NCBI GenBank assembly: GCA_900549225.1
Contig: URNP01000004.1
Coordinates: 10,249 to 74,248 of the forward strand
Reading direction: 5' to 3'
Length of the DNA stretch: 64,000 bases
Origin: an uncultured Eubacteriales bacterium
GTDB lineage: Bacteria > Bacillota > Clostridia > Christensenellales > CAG-917
Shown: positions 1 through 7,984 of the stretch, piece by piece
How positions within the stretch are numbered: the stretch's first letter is position 1
Layout of the letters: every line of letters begins with the position of its first letter
Translations under genes and position numbers: made by a program
The notes under the pieces: generated by a model
The model's database searches: none
Told to the model about the DNA's origin: nothing
Seen by the model: only the letters and a program-made list of their open reading frames with translations

Positions 1-146
1 GCAGGACCGTAAGCAAAGTCTGCTTCGGGGAAAAGACGTTTGATTGCCTGCGCCATAATGTGCGCGGCGGTGTGACGGATAACGTGCAATTCTTCTGCTT
101 TGTCCGTGATTTCTCCGACCGTGCCGTTGTTGTAGATAACTTTCAT
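1..146 (-). CDS. thrS: Threonyl-tRNA synthetase, N-terminal fragment (runs off the window)
   Basis: Charges tRNA-Thr with threonine in the cytoplasm. Only the first 48 codons are here. The peptide starts MKVIYNNGTVGE and reaches the HTAAH signature (H25, H29), which is the HxxxH zinc motif of the ThrS editing domain, followed by IMAQAIKRLFPEA and a YGP motif typical of the family. The start is set by AAAGGAG just upstream. Classical ThrS has a TGS domain of about 60 residues before this motif; here only about 24 residues precede it, so the TGS domain is missing. The upstream T-box leader with a threonine specifier supports the assignment. Confidence 0.9.
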   Translation of the reverse strand, partial: MKVIYNNGTVGEITDKAEELHVIRHTAAHIMAQAIKRLFPEADFAYGP

Positions 147-196
147 AAAACGCTCCTTTTATGACGATTTATTTCTCATTTTCGTGGATTTCAAAC

Positions 197-443
197 AAAA
201 AAACCCTCGAAAAAAACGTACTCCTACGCTTTTCCCAAGGGCGCATAAATGCTCGGTTCCACCTTGATTTTTACTTGCTTTTCCTTTTACGCAAGGTGTG
301 CGGCGACGCTTACTGTCGTTTCGGCGCGCGACTCCGGAATGGTCTTCGCTCAACCTCCGCAAAGAAACTCCCAGCAAACGTTTCTCTCTCTCGGTGCGGA
401 AATGAAGAGTTACTCTTTCCTTCACAGTCTTTATAAATTTTTC
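197..443 (-). promoter_or_regulatory. T-box riboswitch (threonine) in the thrS leader
   Basis: Senses uncharged tRNA-Thr and lets transcription read through into thrS. Reading the minus strand, the T-box core AGGTGGAACCGAG lies at 265-253. It is followed by a long terminator hairpin (CCCTTG at 241-236 pairing with CGAGGG at 209-204, with GGAAAA/TTTTTT and CGTA/TACG extending the stem) and seven U at 203-197. Stem I is preceded by an AGAGAG-type motif, and the presumed specifier loop reads GAAG-ACC-A, with ACC (threonine) at 343-341. The antiterminator would use the GGAACC bulge in place of the terminator arm. The specifier is inferred from position and agrees with the downstream gene. Confidence 0.88.
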
Positions 444-449
444 GACTTG

Positions 450-478
450 ATTATATCACCCAAGCATTTGGCTGTCAA
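450..478 (-). promoter_or_regulatory. Sigma-A promoter of thrS
   Basis: On the minus strand TTGACA (478-473) is separated by exactly 17 bp from TATAAT (455-450). Both hexamers are perfect consensus. Transcription should begin near 443, giving a leader of about 300 nt that contains the T-box. Confidence 0.9.
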
Positions 479-637
479 TTTATTTTACAACTTAACTCTC
501 AAACGCACACGTTCTGCCGGTTTGTTGCGGTTGCTCCGCCGATTTGTCTTCTCTCGCCACACGTCAAACGCAACGGTTCGGTTGATTCGATTTCTTTTTT
601 ACTCTGAAAATACTATGAAAAAATATTTTTCTATATA

Positions 638-664
638 AAAACGACGATGCAAGCGCATCGTCGC
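638..664 (-). terminator. Intrinsic terminator of the HAD phosphatase gene
   Basis: A perfect 9-bp stem CGACGATGC/GCATCGTCG (643-651 with 656-664) with a 4-nt loop is followed, on the minus strand, by TTTTT at 642-638. It lies 37 nt past the stop codon at 701. The 480-637 stretch between here and the thrS promoter shows no gene. Confidence 0.85.
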
Positions 665-700
665 ATACTTTTGGGTTGTTGTACCCTTCTTTGTGTTGTT

Positions 701-1546
701 TCACTCTACTATCTCTTTCTTTTGCTCGTTGCTAAGGTGTATGAGTTTGTTGTCAACGCCGAGTTTGTTGAGCAAGTTTCGCACCGCATTGTCAAGCGGC
801 TTGCCTTCGCGATAGTCCGCCTTGAAAATCCAGTCCACCCTCTCGTGCTTGAGAAGAGGTTGCACTTTTTCTTTCTGTCCTTCCTGATAGAGCGCAATGG
901 AGTGACCGCCCGACAGTTTGACGAGTTTCATACACGGCACGTCGGTGAGTCCGTCGCCGAGGTAAATCATATTGTTGAAATACACTCTTCTCTCGTTTTC
1001 GGGGGTGGAAGCGTTGACGTCTACGTTGTTGCTTATGTCGAGAACGCCCTTGTTTATGCGGTATACGAACTGGGTTTTGTTGGTGTAATTGACCGCCATT
1101 TTCGCCCACATTGCGTTGCCGTCCTTGCCGTACAAAAACTCGCTTGCAAACACTTTTTTGAAGTGTTTTGCGATGCTCGTGCCGTCGATAATCTCTTTAA
1201 GTCCCGACGAGAGAACGTAGTGTTCGACCTTTACGCCGGCCTCTTCGCCGTAGCGGTTGATACGCTCGAACCAATCTTCCACTCCGGGCAGATACTCCAC
1301 GAACTTTCCGCACTCTACGAGGTCGCGACGTTTGAGCGGTTTGCCGTTTTCTTCAGCTTTGACCATCATGGCGTACATATACGCAAGCACGCTGTCCATC
1401 TGCTCTTCGGAAGCGAGTTTTTGCGTACCGTCCCAAAAATCGTCGGGATTCATACCGAGGCTGGGAATAAACGTATACTCCTGCATATCGCGTGTGATGA
1501 GCGTTTTGTCGAAGTCGTACATTATCGCTACAATTGGTTTTTTCAT
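701..1546 (-). CDS. HAD-superfamily phosphatase-like hydrolase
   Basis: A cytoplasmic HAD-fold hydrolase of 281 residues, most likely a phosphatase of unknown substrate. Motif I is YDFDKTL, giving the nucleophile D11 and acid/base D13. The late motif GDGLTDVP near residue 200 is the usual magnesium-binding GDGxxD. The long segment between them looks like a helical cap. AGGTGA lies 7 nt upstream of the ATG, and a clean promoter and terminator flank the gene, so it is a single-gene transcript. The family resembles proteins annotated simply as haloacid dehalogenase-like hydrolase or phosphoserine-phosphatase-like; no specific substrate can be assigned. Confidence 0.85.
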   Translation of the reverse strand: MKKPIVAIMYDFDKTLITRDMQEYTFIPSLGMNPDDFWDGTQKLASEEQMDSVLAYMYAMMVKAEENGKPLKRRDLVECGKFVEYLPGVEDWFERINRYGEEAGVKVEHYVLSSGLKEIIDGTSIAKHFKKVFASEFLYGKDGNAMWAKMAVNYTNKTQFVYRINKGVLDISNNVDVNASTPENERRVYFNNMIYLGDGLTDVPCMKLVKLSGGHSIALYQEGQKEKVQPLLKHERVDWIFKADYREGKPLDNAVRNLLNKLGVDNKLIHLSNEQKKEIVE

Positions 1547-1581
1547 ATAGACGTCACCTATCGTTTTTTATTGCAAAACGT

Positions 1582-1610
1582 ATTATAACACGTTCCCATG
1601 CGCATTTCAA
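1582..1610 (-). promoter_or_regulatory. Sigma-A promoter of the HAD hydrolase gene
   Basis: TTGAAA (1610-1605), a 17-bp spacer and TATAAT (1587-1582) on the minus strand. It lies about 36 nt upstream of the ATG. Confidence 0.8.
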
Positions 1611-1669
1611 GCATGTTTATTCGGGTGCGGGTGTCCCGCCCTCAGTTATTAACTATTAATTGATAATCA

Positions 1670-3175
1670 TTAATTATTGGCGTACGTTGTGTTCTTCTGT
1701 ATAACGTCGTGTGCGCCGCCTTCTTTTATGCTGATTGCGGACACGAGCGTCATCTTTGCGTCTTTGTGCAGTGCCGCTATGGTCGTTGCGCCGCAGTTGC
1801 ACATTGTTGATTTTACTTTGTAAAGGCTCTTACGCACGTTGTCTTTGAGGCTTCCTGCGTAGGGAACGTAACTGTCCACACCCTCTTCGAAGCCGAGTCC
1901 GCTCTTGCCGCCAAGGTCGTAGCGCTGCCAGTTTCTTGCACGGTTGCTGCCTTCGCCCCAGTACTCTTTGACGTAGTTGCCGTTGATGACGAGTTTGTTG
2001 GTGGGGCTTTCGTCAAAGCGTGCAAAATATCTGCCGAGCATAAGGAAGTCTGCGCCCATTGCGAGTGCGAGAGCCATATGATAATCTTGCACGATGCCGC
2101 CGTCCGAGCAGATGGGGATATATACGCCCGTCTTTTTGAAATACTCGTCGCGAGCCTCCGCAACCTCGATAAGTGCGGTTGCCTGTCCTCTGCCGATGCC
2201 TTTTTGCTCGCGAGTGATGCATATCGAGCCGCCGCCGATACCCACTTTTATGAAATCTGCGCCGCAGTCGGCAAGGAAGTTGAATCCGTCCTTGTCAACG
2301 ACGTTGCCTGCGCCGACTTTGACTTTGTCTCCGTAGTTTTTGCGGATATAATCGAGGGTTTTCTTTTGCCAAATCGTATAGCCCTCCGACGAGTCTATGC
2401 ACAAAACGTCCGCACCCGCCTCGATGAGCGCCGGCACTCTTTGCTCGTAATCGAGCGTGTTTATGCCTGCGCCGACCATATATCTCTTGCTCGAATCGAG
2501 AAGTTCGTCGGGATTCTTTTTGTGTTGGTCGTAGTCCTTGCGGAAAACCATATAAAGCAATCTGCCCTCGTCGTCGATAATGGGAATGGAGTTGAGTTTG
2601 TGATCCCAAATGATGTCGTTCGCCTCGATAAGAGTGGTGTTTTGCGGCGCGGTTATCAGTTTTTCAAGCGGAGTCATAAACTCTTTGACCTTAAGGTCAA
2701 CTGCCATACGACTCACTCTATAATCGCGGCTTGTGACCATGCCGAGCAACTTGCCGTTTGACGTTCCGTCGTCGGTGATCGGAATGGTGTTATGCCCCTT
2801 TTGTGCCACGAGCGCAAGCACGTCGGCAAGAGTGTTTTCGGGCGTAAGATTGCTGTCGGATACGACGAATCCTGCCTTGTAATTTTTCACTTTTCTCACC
2901 ATCTCCGCTTCGCTCTCGATGGATTGCGATCCGAAGATAAAAGAAATCCCGCCTTCTCGTGCCAGTGCGATTGCAAGCGTATCGTTGCTCACCGATTGCA
3001 TTATGGCAGAGGTCATCGGGATGTTGAGAGAAAGCGACGGTTCTTCACCCTTTTTGAATTTTACGAGCGGAGTTTTGAGGCTCACGTTTGCAGGAATGCA
3101 ATTCTCGTCCGTGTAACCGGGGATAAGCAAATACTCGTTGAAAGTTCTCGAGGGTTGATTGAAATAAGTTGCCAT
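1670..3175 (-). CDS. guaB: IMP dehydrogenase
   Basis: Oxidises IMP to XMP with NAD+, the first committed step of GMP synthesis. The protein has 501 residues: an N-terminal barrel part with PMTSAIMQ, a CBS pair at about residues 95-215 (SRDYRVSRM, SIPIIDDEGRLLYM), then the catalytic half. The loop GIGGGSICITREQKG places the catalytic cysteine at C319. The mobile flap carries the NWQRYD Arg-Tyr pair used for water activation. The ATG at 3175 is preferred over the upstream in-frame start at 3205 because AGGAGGT sits 6 nt before it. Downstream (about 1630-1652) there is a GC-rich hairpin without a clear U-tail. It appears to be transcribed alone. Confidence 0.96.
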   Translation of the reverse strand: MATYFNQPSRTFNEYLLIPGYTDENCIPANVSLKTPLVKFKKGEEPSLSLNIPMTSAIMQSVSNDTLAIALAREGGISFIFGSQSIESEAEMVRKVKNYKAGFVVSDSNLTPENTLADVLALVAQKGHNTIPITDDGTSNGKLLGMVTSRDYRVSRMAVDLKVKEFMTPLEKLITAPQNTTLIEANDIIWDHKLNSIPIIDDEGRLLYMVFRKDYDQHKKNPDELLDSSKRYMVGAGINTLDYEQRVPALIEAGADVLCIDSSEGYTIWQKKTLDYIRKNYGDKVKVGAGNVVDKDGFNFLADCGADFIKVGIGGGSICITREQKGIGRGQATALIEVAEARDEYFKKTGVYIPICSDGGIVQDYHMALALAMGADFLMLGRYFARFDESPTNKLVINGNYVKEYWGEGSNRARNWQRYDLGGKSGLGFEEGVDSYVPYAGSLKDNVRKSLYKVKSTMCNCGATTIAALHKDAKMTLVSAISIKEGGAHDVIQKNTTYANN

Positions 3176-3244
3176 ACGACCTCCTGTCACTCCGCTACGC
3201 CGCAAACTTCTTCACGCCGTGCTTGGAATTATAAAATTTTTTCC

Positions 3245-3273
3245 ATTATATCCGTAAAAACCGCACAAAGCAA
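3245..3273 (-). promoter_or_regulatory. Promoter of guaB
   Basis: TTGCTT (3273-3268), 17-bp spacer, TATAAT (3250-3245) on the minus strand, about 70 nt upstream of the guaB ATG. No purine riboswitch was recognised in the short leader. Confidence 0.75.
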
Positions 3274-3303
3274 GTTATTATGCCGCTTTGCCCCGTCGTT
3301 TCA

Positions 3304-3364
3304 TAAAAAAACGACCTATATTCGCACTTTAACGGAAAAATCGTTGCAAAATTGCGAATATAGG
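3304..3364 (-). terminator. Intrinsic terminator of the carboxylesterase gene
   Basis: A 12-bp perfect inverted repeat, CCTATATTCGCA at 3315-3326 with TGCGAATATAGG at 3353-3364, plus an inner AACG/CGTT stem, is followed on the minus strand by a run of seven T at 3311-3305. It sits 36 nt past the stop codon at 3400. Confidence 0.85.
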
Positions 3365-3399
3365 CCATAAATTTGCTTTATTTTAACCCGATGCGAGCG

Positions 3400-4632
3400 T
3401 CAATAAAACTCTTTGCTCGTGTTGCTCTTCCACTCCGAATAGCCCTGCGGATTGGGAGATTGCGTTTTGACAAACTCGCAATATCTCTTGCGAAGTTCCG
3501 CTTCGAGCGCAAAATCTTTTTCGTCAAACTTGCGCCACGGATGCTGATTCAAGCCGAAAACGTACCATAAATCCGCACTGTGCCACGCTCCCTTGTCGTC
3601 GCCGGGCAACGGGTGATAAAAATGCGACACCCACACCTTGCCGTTGCCTGCCCTCATAGCCTTCTTGGCTATGCGCTCGAGATAAGGCGCAAGCAAATCG
3701 TTTTTGGTGACGCCCAAAATGCACGGGATTTGCTCGTCTTTATACGCGTTTTTATAGAGGTCCTTACGCACGATTTCACCGTCGAAAACGGGCATCGTGG
3801 AAAGCATTGACATTGCAAGATTTCGTTTGTTTTGTCTGTACCAGGCAAGATACAAGTCCTGCGCTCCGCAAGTTTTGGGGTCTAATCCCCTCTTTTGCAA
3901 ATCCTTGCGGACGCGAGCGAAAAAACGTTTTGCTCTCTTTTGAGATTTCGGCGCGAAAATTCCGCGCACGCTGCCGCCGCCCGAAAGCATAATCGCGCCT
4001 TTGACCGTCTCTTTGACATTGGGCAACAGCACGAGATTCTGAAGAGATATCGCGCCTGCGCTCTGACCCATAAGCGTGATGCTGGACGGATCGCCGCCAA
4101 AGACGGAAATATTTGCCTTTATCCACTCGATTGCGCAAATCATATCGTAAAATGCAAGGTTCTGCGCGCCCTCGTCGGCGTTATAGCCGAAAACGTTGAG
4201 TCTGTAATTTGCCGTGACGCAGATTACGCCCTCCTTTGCGATTTCCGTGCCGTCGAAAGGACGCTCGTCGCTAGAACATATCACGAACGCTCCGCCGTGA
4301 ATATACAACAAGACGGGCAGATTTTGCGCATTTTTTGGCGCGTATACGTTGAGATTCAGACAGTCTTCGGAATGACGAAAAGTCATACCTTTTCTGAACT
4401 CGTCGTAATAGAAAATATCCTGTTTTGACTTGGATTTGCTCTCGTCGAAAAACTGCCTGAATTGCGGGCAACCGTCCCCTCTTCTCGTGGCGTCGACCTC
4501 TTTTGCAAGCGGCTCTAAAACGGGCTTTTTGAATCGTTCGCCTCTTGCGAATCTGATACCCAAAAAGGAAGCCGTTTCGCCTCTGTCAATACCTTTGATA
4601 ACATGATTTTGATCGTTTATAACGTAGTCCAT
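3400..4632 (-). CDS. Type-B carboxylesterase
   Basis: An alpha/beta-hydrolase esterase of the carboxylesterase B family, hydrolysing ester or carbamate substrates; the specific substrate is unknown. From the chosen start it has 410 residues. Visible landmarks are the oxyanion loop YIHGGAF, the nucleophile elbow GQSAGAIS and the C-terminal HSADLWYVF that carries the catalytic histidine. The N-terminal SFLGIRFARGERFKKP is also typical. It is shorter than the usual 480-550 residues. No signal peptide is seen, so it is likely cytoplasmic. The start is uncertain: an in-frame GTG at 4659 would add nine residues, and neither start has a strong ribosome binding site. Confidence 0.88.
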   Translation of the reverse strand: MDYVINDQNHVIKGIDRGETASFLGIRFARGERFKKPVLEPLAKEVDATRRGDGCPQFRQFFDESKSKSKQDIFYYDEFRKGMTFRHSEDCLNLNVYAPKNAQNLPVLLYIHGGAFVICSSDERPFDGTEIAKEGVICVTANYRLNVFGYNADEGAQNLAFYDMICAIEWIKANISVFGGDPSSITLMGQSAGAISLQNLVLLPNVKETVKGAIMLSGGGSVRGIFAPKSQKRAKRFFARVRKDLQKRGLDPKTCGAQDLYLAWYRQNKRNLAMSMLSTMPVFDGEIVRKDLYKNAYKDEQIPCILGVTKNDLLAPYLERIAKKAMRAGNGKVWVSHFYHPLPGDDKGAWHSADLWYVFGLNQHPWRKFDEKDFALEAELRKRYCEFVKTQSPNPQGYSEWKSNTSKEFY

Positions 4633-4676
4633 TGATTGATGTTCTTTATTGCTTAACACTCGCGTATTTCAGCAAT

Positions 4677-4830
4677 AGTTATATTGCACCTACGGTGCAG
4701 TTATATTTGCGCCAAGCGCAAGTGATATTTTTGGCTTGCGCCAAAAGCGATATTGCGAAATTGCGGTGTGAGTTTTTATCCTTGCTCGAACTGATAGCGT
4801 GTGTCGGTTGCGCGGTTAGAAAGCGGGAAA
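4677..4830. repeat. Run of short palindromes separated by TGATATT-like spacers
   Basis: This stretch has no gene. It holds a chain of small hairpins, TGCACC-TAC-GGTGCA, TTGCG-CCAAG-CGCAA and TTGGC-TTGC-GCCAA, separated by repeated GTTATATT/GTGATATT/GCGATATT spacers, which is a REP-like layout. The first unit (TATATTGCACCTACGG, then TGCAGTT) recurs almost exactly at 45339-45361. From about 4832 a degraded partial copy of the hairpin element that follows can be read (AGATGAAGAACAAGCG). Confidence 0.6.
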
Positions 4831-4867
4831 ACCGCAATATTGAGATGAAGAACAAGCGAAACACTCT

Positions 4868-4993
4868 GGTGAGCACAATATTTGGATGAAGAACAAGGAA
4901 GGCACTCTTTTTCAGGCAGGAGCGTACTTTTGCGTACGTGACTGTTTGCAAAAGAGTGCCTGACGCAGTTATTCGCCAAATAGTGCGCTCACC
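4868..4993. repeat. Nested hairpin element, copy 1 (attC-like), overlapping the stop codon of the DUF2804 gene
   Basis: The outer arms GGTGAGCACAATATTTGG (4868-4885) and CCAAATAGTGCGCTCACC (4976-4993) pair at 16 of 18 positions. Inside are GAAGAAC (4888-4894) and GTTATTC (4968-4974), unpaired spacers of 6-7 nt, a perfect 11-bp stem GGCACTCTTTT/AAAAGAGTGCC (4901-4911, 4950-4960), and a tip stem CGTAC/GTACG. The right arm contains the stop codon of the minus-strand gene (4991-4989). The same architecture with different sequence occurs at 45647-45774 and 56941-57067. The boundaries are what I can pair by eye. Confidence 0.75.
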
Positions 4994-6098
4994 ACTTGTT
5001 TTCACAATATTCGCAGAATGCATACATATCCCTCACCTCAACCTTCGTTCCGTCGTCGAGGATCGCTGTGCCGTTCCAAATGCCGTGGACTTGGTGGCAA
5101 TGCATGCGGAGAAGATTGAGGACGTTGAGATCGCCGTGATGATCGTAGAAAGGAGTCATGGTGAAATCGAATCTGCCGTCTTGAGATACGAAGTGCCACG
5201 GCTCGGTGAATTTGTCGGGTTTTGGGAAAACTTCAACGTCGACAGGTCCGAATTTGTGCGCTTTGCCGTCCCAGAAAATCGCGGTTTCGGTGGCGTTGGA
5301 TTCGTCGCCGATGCCCCAAGTGATTTCAAAACCGAACATATGGTCTTTGCCGTCAGGTCCTTGTACGACCTTCGAGCCGTTGCCCCAATACCATACCATT
5401 TTGTAGGGGGTGTTGACTCTGCCCCAGTCGAGGAATGCGAAAGTGTCCTTTTTGTCGAACTTCCACACTTGCTCGCCCCAACGGAACGTGCCCTCGCAAG
5501 GCATGCAGTTTTGCTTGGTGGTCATAAAGTATCTCGTGGGTTTGCCCGCAAACGGAAGAACGGTGGTGATGTTTTCAAGCCCGTCCATAATGTCCATGGT
5601 GAAATTTGCCTCGACTTCCTTGCCTTTGAATTTGCCCTTGAAATACAACGCCCTGACGTTGGTTTCGGTGACCGCTTTAAAACGAGTGCCCGCAACGGTG
5701 TGGTCTACGACGTTCGGCTCGTCGCCCTTGGGAGGAAGCATATATTTTTTGCCGCCGAGGAAAAGCGCAGTCGATTCCAAAATCGTGCCCGAGTGGATTT
5801 TGCTTTTTTTGTGCGCGTGATGAAGGTCGGTTATGGACGCTTGCGCGTATCCGCCGATGGAAATGTTGGCAAAACTGATTTGCACCATAAATTCGCCGTT
5901 GGAAATCTGATAGAAATCCCACTCTTTTTTGCGGTTGGCAGGTTTTGCTTTTTCACGCTCGTATTCAAATACGTTGTGCCTTGCCCAGCCCGGAGCAAGC
6001 AATTTGCCGTCATCGCCCAAAAGTTTGGTGGGCGCGGTGTATTCGGTCTGTTTGCTGTTGAGTTGACCTTCTATCCAACTCGGATAAGTTCTCTTCAT
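4989..6098 (-). CDS. DUF2804 domain-containing protein
   Basis: A 369-residue protein that fits the DUF2804 family, whose biochemical role is unknown. Visible family-like landmarks are the N-terminal EYTAPTKLLGDDGKLLAPGW, the central NITTVLPFAGKPTRYFMTTK and the WYWGNGSKVV-GFEITWG segment. Trp- and Gly-rich beta stretches suggest an all-beta fold. No signal peptide or membrane segment is seen. The ATG at 6098 is chosen because GGAGGG lies about 7 nt upstream; an in-frame start ten codons earlier lacks such a site. The gene has its own promoter. Its 3' end forms the right arm of the hairpin element at 4868-4993. Confidence 0.82.
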   Translation of the reverse strand: MKRTYPSWIEGQLNSKQTEYTAPTKLLGDDGKLLAPGWARHNVFEYEREKAKPANRKKEWDFYQISNGEFMVQISFANISIGGYAQASITDLHHAHKKSKIHSGTILESTALFLGGKKYMLPPKGDEPNVVDHTVAGTRFKAVTETNVRALYFKGKFKGKEVEANFTMDIMDGLENITTVLPFAGKPTRYFMTTKQNCMPCEGTFRWGEQVWKFDKKDTFAFLDWGRVNTPYKMVWYWGNGSKVVQGPDGKDHMFGFEITWGIGDESNATETAIFWDGKAHKFGPVDVEVFPKPDKFTEPWHFVSQDGRFDFTMTPFYDHHGDLNVLNLLRMHCHQVHGIWNGTAILDDGTKVEVRDMYAFCEYCENKW

Positions 6099-6144
6099 AA
6101 TTTCCCTCCGCTTTACGCCTTGCGGCATAAATGATTATACGAAA

Positions 6145-6173
6145 AGTATAAAACAAAAATGCCCCCATTTCAA
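6145..6173 (-). promoter_or_regulatory. Promoter of the DUF2804 gene
   Basis: TTGAAA (6173-6168), 17-bp spacer, TATACT (6150-6145) on the minus strand, about 46 nt before the ATG. Confidence 0.75.
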
Positions 6174-6280
6174 GAGCGATTTTTGACAATAGTACGATAA
6201 ATGCAATCCCTTTGCAATATTTGAAACAAAGCCTATGAATAAATGTGGATTTGTGTTATGATTTTCAAAAGGAGTAAGCA

Positions 6281-6946
6281 ATGGAAATAAAACCTATCGC
6301 ACGCATATACACGCCTTTCAAAGAAAAATTCGGCATACCCCGCCAAAGCGGACGAGTCGCAACCACGGGCAAAATCGTTTTTGAAAAGGAGTTCCGCCAC
6401 CCCGACGCTTTTCGAGGCATAGAGGGATTTTCGCATCTGTGGCTGATTTTCGATTTTTCGCTTGCACACAGAGAAGAGTTTTGCCCCACCGTACGACCGC
6501 CTCGCCTCGGAGGAAACGAAAAAGTGGGCGTCTTTGCATCTCGCTCGCCCTATCGTCCCAACTCGCTCGGGCTGAGTTGCGTGCGGCTCGTAGGCATTGA
6601 GCATAGCGACGAATACGGCGATTATCTCGTCGTCGAGGGCGCAGACTTGCTTGACGGCACGCCAATATACGACGTGAAGCCTTACGTTCCCACGGACTGC
6701 GTGAAAGACGCCGTATGCTCGTATGCGGACAAGCACTTTTTCGATAAACTCGACGTCGTGTGGCAGTGCGAAACGGCATTGCTGACAGAAGATACGAGAG
6801 CGGAAATAACAGCTTGCATTGCGGAAGATCCTCGTCCGTCTTATCAGAACTACGAGCGCGAATACGGCATGTCGTTTGAAAAATACAACGTCAAATTCAT
6901 CGTGTCAAACGGCGTTGCAACGATTATCGAATGTAAAGAACGATAA
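6281..6946 (+). CDS. trmO: tRNA (N6-threonylcarbamoyladenosine37-N6)-methyltransferase, TsaA/TrmO family
   Basis: SAM-dependent N6-methylation of t6A37 in tRNA-Thr, as known for the TrmO/YaeB family. The protein has 221 residues. The N-terminal PIARIYTPFKEKFGIPRQSG, the VFASRSPYRPNSLGLS signature and LLDGTPIYDVKPYVP are all diagnostic. An AAAGGAG site lies 7 nt upstream of the ATG. Upstream at 6254-6262 is TGT-TATGAT, a possible extended -10 promoter; no good -35 is visible. The gene is followed by a strong terminator and is transcribed alone, divergent from the DUF2804 gene. Confidence 0.93.
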   Translation: MEIKPIARIYTPFKEKFGIPRQSGRVATTGKIVFEKEFRHPDAFRGIEGFSHLWLIFDFSLAHREEFCPTVRPPRLGGNEKVGVFASRSPYRPNSLGLSCVRLVGIEHSDEYGDYLVVEGADLLDGTPIYDVKPYVPTDCVKDAVCSYADKHFFDKLDVVWQCETALLTEDTRAEITACIAEDPRPSYQNYEREYGMSFEKYNVKFIVSNGVATIIECKER

Positions 6947-6983
6947 TCTATATAATCGCAAAAATCACCGTTTACGCATCAAA

Positions 6984-7015
6984 AAACACGCAATAAAATG
7001 CGTGTTTCGTTTTTT
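6984..7015 (+). terminator. Intrinsic terminator of trmO
   Basis: A 9-bp perfect stem AAACACGCA/TGCGTGTTT (6984-6992 with 6999-7007) with a 6-nt loop is followed by CG and TTTTTT on the plus strand. The A-run on the left would also serve the minus-strand EamA gene ending at 7047. Confidence 0.88.
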
Positions 7016-7046
7016 ATCGGGTTATTGCCATACGGCTTTGAGATCG

Positions 7047-7979
7047 TCAATCGATGAAATATTTGCTGTAATTGGGCTTGAGCATTCTGTGCGGCACGCT
7101 GATTTGCGCAAGGAACACCGAGAGCAAAACTATGATGCATCCGACGAACTCCTTTACAGAGTAACTCTCGTGCAAAAACGCTACGCCGCCTATAAACGCG
7201 ATGACGGATTCGAGCGACATTATGAGCGTTGCAAGTTCGGGCGGAGCGTACTTCTGCCCTATCGCTTGGAATGTGAATCCGACGCCTGCGGACATTATGC
7301 CCACGTACAAAACGGGAATAATGTTGTCCGCTATCGCGCTTGCCGGCGGAAAGCCCTCGATTGCCATTGCGGGCAAACTCAAAAGGCTTGCCACGACAAA
7401 CTGCACGAAGGTTATTTTGAGAGGGTCGGTTTCGTCAACGAACACGTCTATGAACATTATCTGGAGCGAGAACATCACGGCACAAAGAAGCAAGATTGCG
7501 TCGGCGTAGGTCAAGCCCGTGTTTTCGTTGATGCACATAACGTAAAATCCGAGCACCGCAAACACGATTGCAAATTTGCCGTTGGTGGGGATCCTGCGTC
7601 TCAAAAGCACGTTGAACAACGGCACGAAGACAATATAAAGCGCAGTGATAAATCCCGTCTTGCCTACGGTGGTGTGCGCTATGCCGTACTGTTGAAGATT
7701 GTTTGCGCAAAACAGACTTATGCCGCACAACAAACCGCCGATAAAAGTCGCTTTGTTCCAGCCCGTGCGCTTGACGCCCTTCTTTTTGCCGACGAGTTCG
7801 AGTATCACGATAAATATGCCGATAACGCCGACGGCAAGGGAAAATCTCAATCCGTTGAACGTGAAAGTCGGCACGTCGGACGACGCTTGTTGCTGAGCAA
7901 CGAATGCAAAGCCCCAAACGAGCGCACACAGCGTGCAGAACGTTATTCCCGTTAAGTTGTGAGATTTTTGTTTGACCAT
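7047..7979 (-). CDS. EamA/DMT-family transporter
   Basis: A 310-residue integral membrane protein of the drug/metabolite transporter superfamily. Ten hydrophobic segments can be counted, from the N-terminal FCTLCALVWGFAFVAQQQAS to the C-terminal CIIVLLSVFLAQI, arranged as two EamA repeats of five. The ALVWGFAFV motif in helix 1 and the second-repeat GVGFTFQAIGQKYAPPELATLI are typical. The transported compound cannot be deduced. It is last in the metG-tatD-rSAM-rsmA string, only 5 nt after the rsmA stop codon, with a weak AAAAGAT binding site, so it is probably translationally coupled to rsmA. Confidence 0.9.
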   Translation of the reverse strand: MVKQKSHNLTGITFCTLCALVWGFAFVAQQQASSDVPTFTFNGLRFSLAVGVIGIFIVILELVGKKKGVKRTGWNKATFIGGLLCGISLFCANNLQQYGIAHTTVGKTGFITALYIVFVPLFNVLLRRRIPTNGKFAIVFAVLGFYVMCINENTGLTYADAILLLCAVMFSLQIMFIDVFVDETDPLKITFVQFVVASLLSLPAMAIEGFPPASAIADNIIPVLYVGIMSAGVGFTFQAIGQKYAPPELATLIMSLESVIAFIGGVAFLHESYSVKEFVGCIIVLLSVFLAQISVPHRMLKPNYSKYFID

Positions 7980-7984
7980 ATCTT

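Noticed and set aside
3176..3244. Purine riboswitch upstream of guaB
   Set aside because: The leader is under 70 nt and shows none of the conserved junction sequence.
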